Shown: positions 39,606 through 44,141 of the stretch, piece after piece
How the letters are laid out: every line of letters begins with the position of its first letter
How positions within the stretch are numbered: position 1 is the first letter of the stretch
Assembly (NCBI GenBank): GCA_902797185.1
Contig: CADBRV010000060.1
Coordinates: 1-44,141, forward strand
Origin: an uncultured Lachnospiraceae bacterium
Lineage (GTDB): Bacteria; Bacillota; Clostridia; Lachnospirales; Lachnospiraceae
Direction: 5' to 3'
Length of the DNA: 44,141 bases
Program-made: the position numbers and the translations under genes
The notes under the pieces: model-generated
The model's input: the letters and a program-made list of their open reading frames with translations, nothing else
Database searches by the model: none
What the model was told of the DNA's origin: nothing

Positions 39606-42054
39606 TTTAAATGAAATGCAGCAGCAGGCAGTGGAGCATGTCAATGGCCCGCTCCTAATCCTGGCCGGTGCCGGAAGCGGCAAGACCAGGGTCATCACCT
39701 ACCGGGCTGCTTATTTGATTAACCAATGCGGGGTGGCGCCATGGAATATCCTGGCCATCACCTTTACCAATAAAGCGGCAAACGAGATGCGGGAGAGGAT
39801 CTGCAAGGAAGTGGGCCATGGCGGGGACGCCGTCTGGGCTGCCACCTTCCATTCCACCTGCGTCCGGATCCTGCGCCGGTTTTTCGACCGGCTCCCTTAC
39901 GGGTATACCAAAAATTTTACGATCTATGATTCGGACGACCAGAAAAGGCTCATGAAGCAGGTGCTGAAAAACCTGCAGCTGGATCCGAAGCTTTATAAAG
40001 ACAGGGCCATGCTGAATGCCATTTCTTCCGCCAAGGACGAGCTGGTGTCCCCTATTGAATATAAGGACAAAGCCAGCGGCAATTACGGCATGGGCGTGGA
40101 AGCAAGGGTTTATTCTGCTTACCAGGAAGAGCTGCGCAAAAACAACGCCCTGGATTTTGACGATTTGATCGTAAAGACCGTGGAGCTGTTCCAGGACCAT
40201 GCGGACGTTTTGTCCTACTACCAGGACAAATTCCGCTACATCATGGTAGACGAGTACCAGGATACCAATACGGCGCAGTTTGAGCTGATCCGCCTTCTGG
40301 CAAAGAAAAACCGGAACCTGTGCGTTGTAGGGGATGACGACCAGTCCATTTACAAATTCCGGGGTGCCAATATCCACAACATCCTGGATTTTGAAAAGGT
40401 CTATCCCGATGCCATGGTGATCCGGTTGGAGGAAAATTACCGTTCTACCGGCAATATCCTGGACGCGGCTAATGCGGTGATATCCAACAACCTCAGCCGC
40501 AAAGGCAAGACCCTTTGGACCAGGAATGAAGAAGGAGAGAAAGTTTCCTTCCACCGTCTGGACAATGCCTATGAGGAAGCCCGGTATATTTCGGACAGCA
40601 TCCGCAGGGCGGTAAAATTTGAGGGCGCTTCCTACCAGGACCACGCGGTGCTTTACCGGACCAACGCCCAGTCAAGGATTCTGGAGGAGCAGTTTGTTTT
40701 AAGCGGCATCCCTTACAAGATCGTAGGCGGTGTCAATTTCTACGCCAGGAAGGAGATCAAGGACCTGGTATGCTACCTGCAGGCATTGGAAAACCCTTCG
40801 GATGATCTGAGCATCCAGAGGATTTTGAATGTGCCAAAGCGGGGTATCGGCAATACCACGGTGGAACGCCTGCAGGCTTATGCGGCGGAAAATGGAATTT
40901 CCTTCTTTGATGCCATGAAAAAAGCGAAGGAAATCCCATCCTTAAAAAGAAGCGCTGGCAAGATCCAGAATTTCACTTCGTTTCTGGAAGAAATGCAGGA
41001 GAAAAAGGATGAGGTCCCGGTCTCCCAGCTCCTGCAGGAGATTATCGACCAGACCGGGTATGTGCGCCTCCTGGAGGCGGAACATACCGATGAATCCGCT
41101 GCAAGGGTTGAGAACATCGACGAACTGGTAAACAAAGTCGTTTCCTATGAGCAGGATGCCCAGGAGCCCACGCTGGCAGGCTTTTTGCAGGAAGTTTCCC
41201 TGGTTGCGGACATTGACAATTACAGCGAAGACCAGGATTACGTGGTGCTTATGACCTTGCACAGTGCCAAAGGCCTGGAGTTTGACCATGTCTTTCTGGC
41301 AGGCATGGAAGACGGGCTTTTCCCCGGCTTTCTATCCATCCTTTCCGGCGATGCGTCGGAGATGGAAGAGGAGCGCAGGCTCTGCTACGTGGGCATCACT
41401 CGGGCAAGGAAAAAGCTGGACCTTACCAGCGCCGCCCAGCGCATGACCCATGGGGAAATCAAGTTCAACCCGGTTTCCCGGTTTGTAAAAGAAATCCCCA
41501 GGGAGCTTTTGGACGGCGATGACCCGGGCAGCGAAGGCACCGGTGAGATGTCTTCCGGGTTCTCCTTTGGAGAAGGGAGAGGCTCTGGCTCGTCCTTCGG
41601 TGGCAGGGCTTCCGGCGGCGGATCTTCTTATGGAAGCACTTCAAGGGGAGGGTTTTCCGGCAGCGGGTCTTCTTATGGAAGTTCTTTAAGAGGCGGCTTT
41701 TCCGGCAGCGGGTCTTCCTACGGAGGCTTCGACACATCGGCATCCCGCGGAAGTACTTCGTCCCAGGCGGGTTCCCGCAGTGGTTCGTCCCGGGGGACGT
41801 CCTATGGCAGTCCTTATGGAAAGGGTAAAAGGAGCCCCTCCAAGCCGTCTTCCTACCAGGTCAAAGAGATAAAGAAGGGCAGGCTGGAAGACCTGGGCTA
41901 TAGCGTAGGCGACAGGGTCAGCCATGTCAAGTTCGGGAAAGGCGTCGTAAAAGACATCAAGGATGGCGGCAGGGACTTCGAAGTGACTGTGGAATTTGAC
42001 CGTTTCGGTGTGAAAAAAATGTTTGCCGGATTTGCGAAATTAAAGGCAATATAA
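39598..42054 (+). CDS. pcrA: ATP-dependent DNA helicase PcrA/UvrD
   Basis: 818 aa. Superfamily 1A helicase motifs run in order: LAGAGSGKTRV (Walker A, Lys29), ITFTNKAANEM, DEYQDTNTAQ, VVGDDDQSIYKFRGA, LEENYRST, TLHSAKGLEFDHVF and CYVGITRARKKL. It unwinds DNA in repair and removes RecA or stalled polymerase. The last 50 residues (YSVGDRVSHVKFGKGVV to KLKAI) are the Tudor-like domain that binds RNA polymerase. Family members are near 740 aa. The extra length is a Gly/Ser/Arg-rich stretch (about 650-750) before that domain, encoded partly by a 45-bp tandem repeat. The start overlaps the phosphatase gene, and the ribosome site is weak, so coupling is likely. Confidence 0.97.
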   Translation: MNDLNEMQQQAVEHVNGPLLILAGAGSGKTRVITYRAAYLINQCGVAPWNILAITFTNKAANEMRERICKEVGHGGDAVWAATFHSTCVRILRRFFDRLPYGYTKNFTIYDSDDQKRLMKQVLKNLQLDPKLYKDRAMLNAISSAKDELVSPIEYKDKASGNYGMGVEARVYSAYQEELRKNNALDFDDLIVKTVELFQDHADVLSYYQDKFRYIMVDEYQDTNTAQFELIRLLAKKNRNLCVVGDDDQSIYKFRGANIHNILDFEKVYPDAMVIRLEENYRSTGNILDAANAVISNNLSRKGKTLWTRNEEGEKVSFHRLDNAYEEARYISDSIRRAVKFEGASYQDHAVLYRTNAQSRILEEQFVLSGIPYKIVGGVNFYARKEIKDLVCYLQALENPSDDLSIQRILNVPKRGIGNTTVERLQAYAAENGISFFDAMKKAKEIPSLKRSAGKIQNFTSFLEEMQEKKDEVPVSQLLQEIIDQTGYVRLLEAEHTDESAARVENIDELVNKVVSYEQDAQEPTLAGFLQEVSLVADIDNYSEDQDYVVLMTLHSAKGLEFDHVFLAGMEDGLFPGFLSILSGDASEMEEERRLCYVGITRARKKLDLTSAAQRMTHGEIKFNPVSRFVKEIPRELLDGDDPGSEGTGEMSSGFSFGEGRGSGSSFGGRASGGGSSYGSTSRGGFSGSGSSYGSSLRGGFSGSGSSYGGFDTSASRGSTSSQAGSRSGSSRGTSYGSPYGKGKRSPSKPSSYQVKEIKKGRLEDLGYSVGDRVSHVKFGKGVVKDIKDGGRDFEVTVEFDRFGVKKMFAGFAKLKAI
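41623..41735 (+). repeat. 45-bp tandem repeat inside pcrA
   Basis: Starts at 41623, 41668 and 41713 (period 45 bp, 15 codons, unit SSYGSTSRGGFSGSG); the third copy breaks down after four or five codons. In-frame repeat number changes would leave the helicase and RNA-polymerase-binding domains intact. Confidence 0.8.
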
Positions 42055-42083
42055 TTGTTTCAGGACGCAGGACGTGTTATACT
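42055..42083 (+). promoter_or_regulatory. Candidate sigma-A promoter for the small acidic protein and rlmD
   Basis: TTGTTT (42055-42060), 17-bp spacer, TATACT (42078-42083), immediately after the pcrA stop. A 150-bp gap and two closely spaced genes follow. Confidence 0.55.
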
Positions 42084-42204
42084 TTTGACAGGTTGAGGCG
42101 GTTTTTGCCAGGAATCGGAAGATGGCGCACCGCTTTTTCAGACAGCAGGAAGCAGCGCTTTTGAGCTGTTTGTATAGGGAAGGCAGAGATCGGAGGTGCT
42201 TTTC

Positions 42205-42459
42205 ATGAGTAAAAAATTAAATGAACTTTGGGAAGACGCAAAGATTAGGGATTTTCTGGAGAAGGAAGATGAGAAGAAATCGCACAAAAAACTTTTCACC
42301 ATCCTTGGCGTATGCGGCATCATCGCACTGATTGCAGGAGTGGCAATCTTCCTTTACAAGTATTTCGCACCGGATTATTTCGATGATTTCGATGATGAAT
42401 TTGATGATGATGATGACGACATGGACGAAGAAGATATCTTCGATGATGATGAGAAATAA
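42205..42459 (+). CDS. Small single-pass membrane protein with acidic tail
   Basis: 84 aa from ATG 42205 with CGGAGGT 7 nt upstream; three more residues are possible from an in-frame upstream start. Charged N-terminal 27 residues (KKLNELWEDAKIRDFLEKEDEKK), one membrane helix (about 30-50, LGVCGIIALIAGVAIFLY), then a tail in which nearly every residue is Asp, Glu or Phe/Tyr. No recognised family. The next gene (rlmD) starts 9 bp later, so they share a transcript. The acidic tail recalls the one on the SH3 protein at 19288-20766. Confidence 0.8.
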   Translation: MSKKLNELWEDAKIRDFLEKEDEKKSHKKLFTILGVCGIIALIAGVAIFLYKYFAPDYFDDFDDEFDDDDDDMDEEDIFDDDEK

Positions 42460-42468
42460 GGAGACCTT

Positions 42469-43953
42469 ATGAAAAAGGGAGATATCCTGGAAGGGATCAT
42501 CGAGAAGGTGGTATTCCCGAATAAAGGGGTCCTCCATGCGGACAGTAAAACAGTGATCGTAAAGAATGGCGTACCTGGTCAAAAGGTACGCTTTTCTATT
42601 ACGAAGCTCCGTCATGGAAAAGCAGAAGGCAGGATCCTGGAAGTATTGGAAAAAGCGGCAAATGAGCTGCCGGAGCCTGCCTGCAGGCATTTCGGGAGCT
42701 GCGGGGGATGCAGCTACCAGAACCTGCCCTATCAGGACCAGCTGGTTTTAAAACAATGCCAGGTAGAATGGCTGCTTTCCCCGGTCATCCCGCATTGGGA
42801 CCATGTGTTTGAGGGGATTCTGCCCTCACCGCAGCAGTTCGGCTACCGCAACAAGATGGAATTTACCTTCGGGGACGAAGTAAAGGACGGCCCCCTTTCT
42901 TTAGGCATGCATAAACGGGGCAGTTTTTATGACATTGTCCCGGTGACGGACTGCCAGATTGTTAGCGAGGATTTCCGGAAAGTGCTCCGCGCCACGCTGT
43001 CTTTTTTCCAGGAGAGGAAGACGCCTTACTATCACCGCATGCGGCATGAAGGCTACTTGCGCCACCTGCTGGTGCGACAGGCTGCCAATACCGGTGAGAT
43101 GCTGGTGGACCTGGTAACCACCGGAACATCTGCCAGGGATGCCTGCGGTATTTCAGAAGAAGAGGAAAAGGAGTGCCTTGCGGCATTTTCCGCCTGCCTC
43201 CAGTCCCTGCCGTTGGACGGGAAACTGGCCGGGATCCTGCACACGGTAAATGATTCTTTGGCAGATACGATCCAGAATGACGGGACTACAGTGCTCTTTG
43301 GGCAGGATTATTTCGAAGAAGTGCTCCTGGGGCTGAAATTCAAGATTTCTCCCTTCAGCTTTTTCCAGACCAATTCCCTGGGGGCGGAAGTGCTGTACCA
43401 GAAAGTGCGGGAATATGCAGGCTCCTTTGGAGAAGCCCCTGTCCTGTTTGACCTTTACAGCGGCACCGGCACCATCGCCCAGATCCTGTCCCCGGCGGCA
43501 GGGAAAGTCGTGGGCGTGGAGATCGTGCCGGAAGCAGTGGAAGCGGCCAAAGAAAATGCCGCACGCAACCATCTGGACAACTGTTCCTTCCTCTGCGGCG
43601 ATGTGCTGAAAGTCCTGGATGAGGTGGAAGAAAAGCCGGATTATATTATCCTGGACCCGCCCAGGGACGGCATCCATCCCAAGGCGCTCAAGAAAATCAT
43701 CGCGTACAACGTGCCGGCCATGGTCTACGTGTCCTGTAAGCCCACCTCCCTGCAGAGGGACCTTGTGCCGCTGCAGGCAGCAGGCTATGAGGTTGTGCGC
43801 TGCTGCTGCGTGGATATGTTCCCCGCAACGGCGAATGTGGAGACGGTATGTCTTTTGTCCAAACTTTCTGAGACAAAGAATCACATCAGTGTGAAGGTCG
43901 ATATGGACGAGATGGATGTGACGGCGACGGAGAGTAAGGCTACCTATCAGTAG
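42469..43953 (+). CDS. rlmD: 23S rRNA (uracil-C5)-methyltransferase RlmD/RumA family
   Basis: 494 aa. A TRAM domain occupies about residues 1-60. The iron-sulfur cluster Cys are Cys72, Cys78, Cys81 (CRHFGSCGGC) and Cys162 (TDCQI). The SAM site is LFDLYSGTGTIAQIL, followed by ILDPPRDGIHPKAL, and the catalytic region has Cys423 in VYVSCKPTSLQRD and Glu458 in NVETVCLLSK. It methylates a uracil in 23S rRNA (U1939 or U747 in E. coli numbering). AAGGAGACC sits before the ATG. After the normal end, a further 27 residues (from ETKNHISVKVD) precede a TAG, and the frame continues open for at least 60 codons, so the protein appears truncated relative to relatives with a C-terminal extension. Confidence 0.95.
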   Translation: MKKGDILEGIIEKVVFPNKGVLHADSKTVIVKNGVPGQKVRFSITKLRHGKAEGRILEVLEKAANELPEPACRHFGSCGGCSYQNLPYQDQLVLKQCQVEWLLSPVIPHWDHVFEGILPSPQQFGYRNKMEFTFGDEVKDGPLSLGMHKRGSFYDIVPVTDCQIVSEDFRKVLRATLSFFQERKTPYYHRMRHEGYLRHLLVRQAANTGEMLVDLVTTGTSARDACGISEEEEKECLAAFSACLQSLPLDGKLAGILHTVNDSLADTIQNDGTTVLFGQDYFEEVLLGLKFKISPFSFFQTNSLGAEVLYQKVREYAGSFGEAPVLFDLYSGTGTIAQILSPAAGKVVGVEIVPEAVEAAKENAARNHLDNCSFLCGDVLKVLDEVEEKPDYIILDPPRDGIHPKALKKIIAYNVPAMVYVSCKPTSLQRDLVPLQAAGYEVVRCCCVDMFPATANVETVCLLSKLSETKNHISVKVDMDEMDVTATESKATYQ

Positions 43954-44141
43954 ATCCAGGCTTGGGTGCAGGAGCATTACGGATTCCATGTGTCGCACTT
44001 GAATATCGCGAAGACGAAACGGAAGTGCGGGATCATCGAGCGGAAGAATGATAATCTTCCAAAGAGTGAGGACAGCCGGTTGCCGGAGACGCCGAAGGAA
44101 AAGGAAGACGCGATCATAGAGGCATTCAGGCATTTTCAAAT
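43954..44141 (+). pseudogene. Downstream part of the rlmD frame, after an in-frame TAG
   Basis: In the same frame as rlmD and directly after TAG (43951-43953), 62 codons stay open to the window end. They encode a basic/amphipathic segment (IQAWVQEHYGFHVSHLNIA, then KTKRKCGIIERKNDNLPKSE). From memory, Lachnospiraceae RlmD proteins commonly continue through ATYxEIxxYVxEH into this tail, with a Glu codon where the TAG stands. No Met start or ribosome site opens it separately. The simplest view is a nonsense change that cuts off a dispensable extension; readthrough or a sequencing error are the alternatives. The true end lies outside the window. Confidence 0.65.

Noticed and set aside
43951-43953. 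TAG read as pyrrolysine or another recoded codon
   Set aside because: No sign of recoding machinery or a downstream structure is visible in the window; a simple nonsense change explains it.

Overview
The window is 44 kb of a low-to-mid GC Gram-positive anaerobe, most likely a member of the Lachnospiraceae (Clostridia). Evidence: a Wzm/Wzt export pair with an LCP attachment protein, a YfhO-type polytopic protein, PcrA with a RNAP-binding tail, YerC, an HrcA/CIRCE site, strong AAGGAGG-type ribosome sites, TTGACA/TATAAT promoters, and an RlmD gene whose 3' side carries a tail that I remember from RlmD proteins of this family. The genus cannot be fixed by eye. Every gene except htpG lies on the + strand.

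Region 1 (1-14848) is a cell-surface polysaccharide locus. It holds the end of an ABC-2 permease (Wzm), its ATPase Wzt with a C-terminal glycan-binding domain, a methyltransferase/kinase-like/coiled-coil protein laid out like the E. coli chain terminator WbdD, and an 821-aa double-GT2 polymerase-like enzyme. Next come a secreted transglutaminase-like protein and a secreted amidase that share a C-terminal ~100-aa repeat module. Three translationally coupled rhamnosyltransferase-like GT2 enzymes end the region.

Region 2 (15011-20766) starts from a clear sigma-A promoter. It encodes an LCP ligase that would attach the polymer to peptidoglycan, GlmS, RmlD (last step to dTDP-L-rhamnose), and a membrane-spanning SH3 protein with a very acidic cytoplasmic tail.

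Region 3 (20969-31278) looks like a polymer-decoration module: a GT-C-like membrane protein, an RffA/WecE-type sugar aminotransferase, a GtrB/CsbB/ArnC-like polyprenyl-phosphate glycosyltransferase, an SDR epimerase/reductase, an ATP-grasp ligase, two tiny EmrE/ArnE-ArnF-like membrane proteins, and a YfhO-like GT-C. Read together this is a three-component glycosylation system for a modified amino sugar, with an SMR-type pair in place of GtcA and an ATP-grasp enzyme that may acylate the sugar. This and the WbdD-like terminator in region 1 are the most novel parts of the window.

Region 4 (31442-44141) is mostly housekeeping: an L,D-transpeptidase, htpG (minus strand, under a perfect CIRCE operator), a ROK sugar kinase, mtnA, yerC, a lipoprotein-like histidine phosphatase coupled to pcrA, a small acidic membrane protein and rlmD. 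The rlmD frame is cut by a TAG before a conserved-looking tail that runs to the window edge.

Two patterns run through the whole window. Several conserved proteins carry extra low-complexity inserts (Wzt, one GT2, the GT-C-like protein, the L,D-transpeptidase, HtpG, the phosphatase, PcrA). Several intergenic regions carry degenerate tandem repeats or copies of a dispersed palindromic element that ends 20-23 bp before a start codon. No tRNA, rRNA, CRISPR array or transposase was seen.
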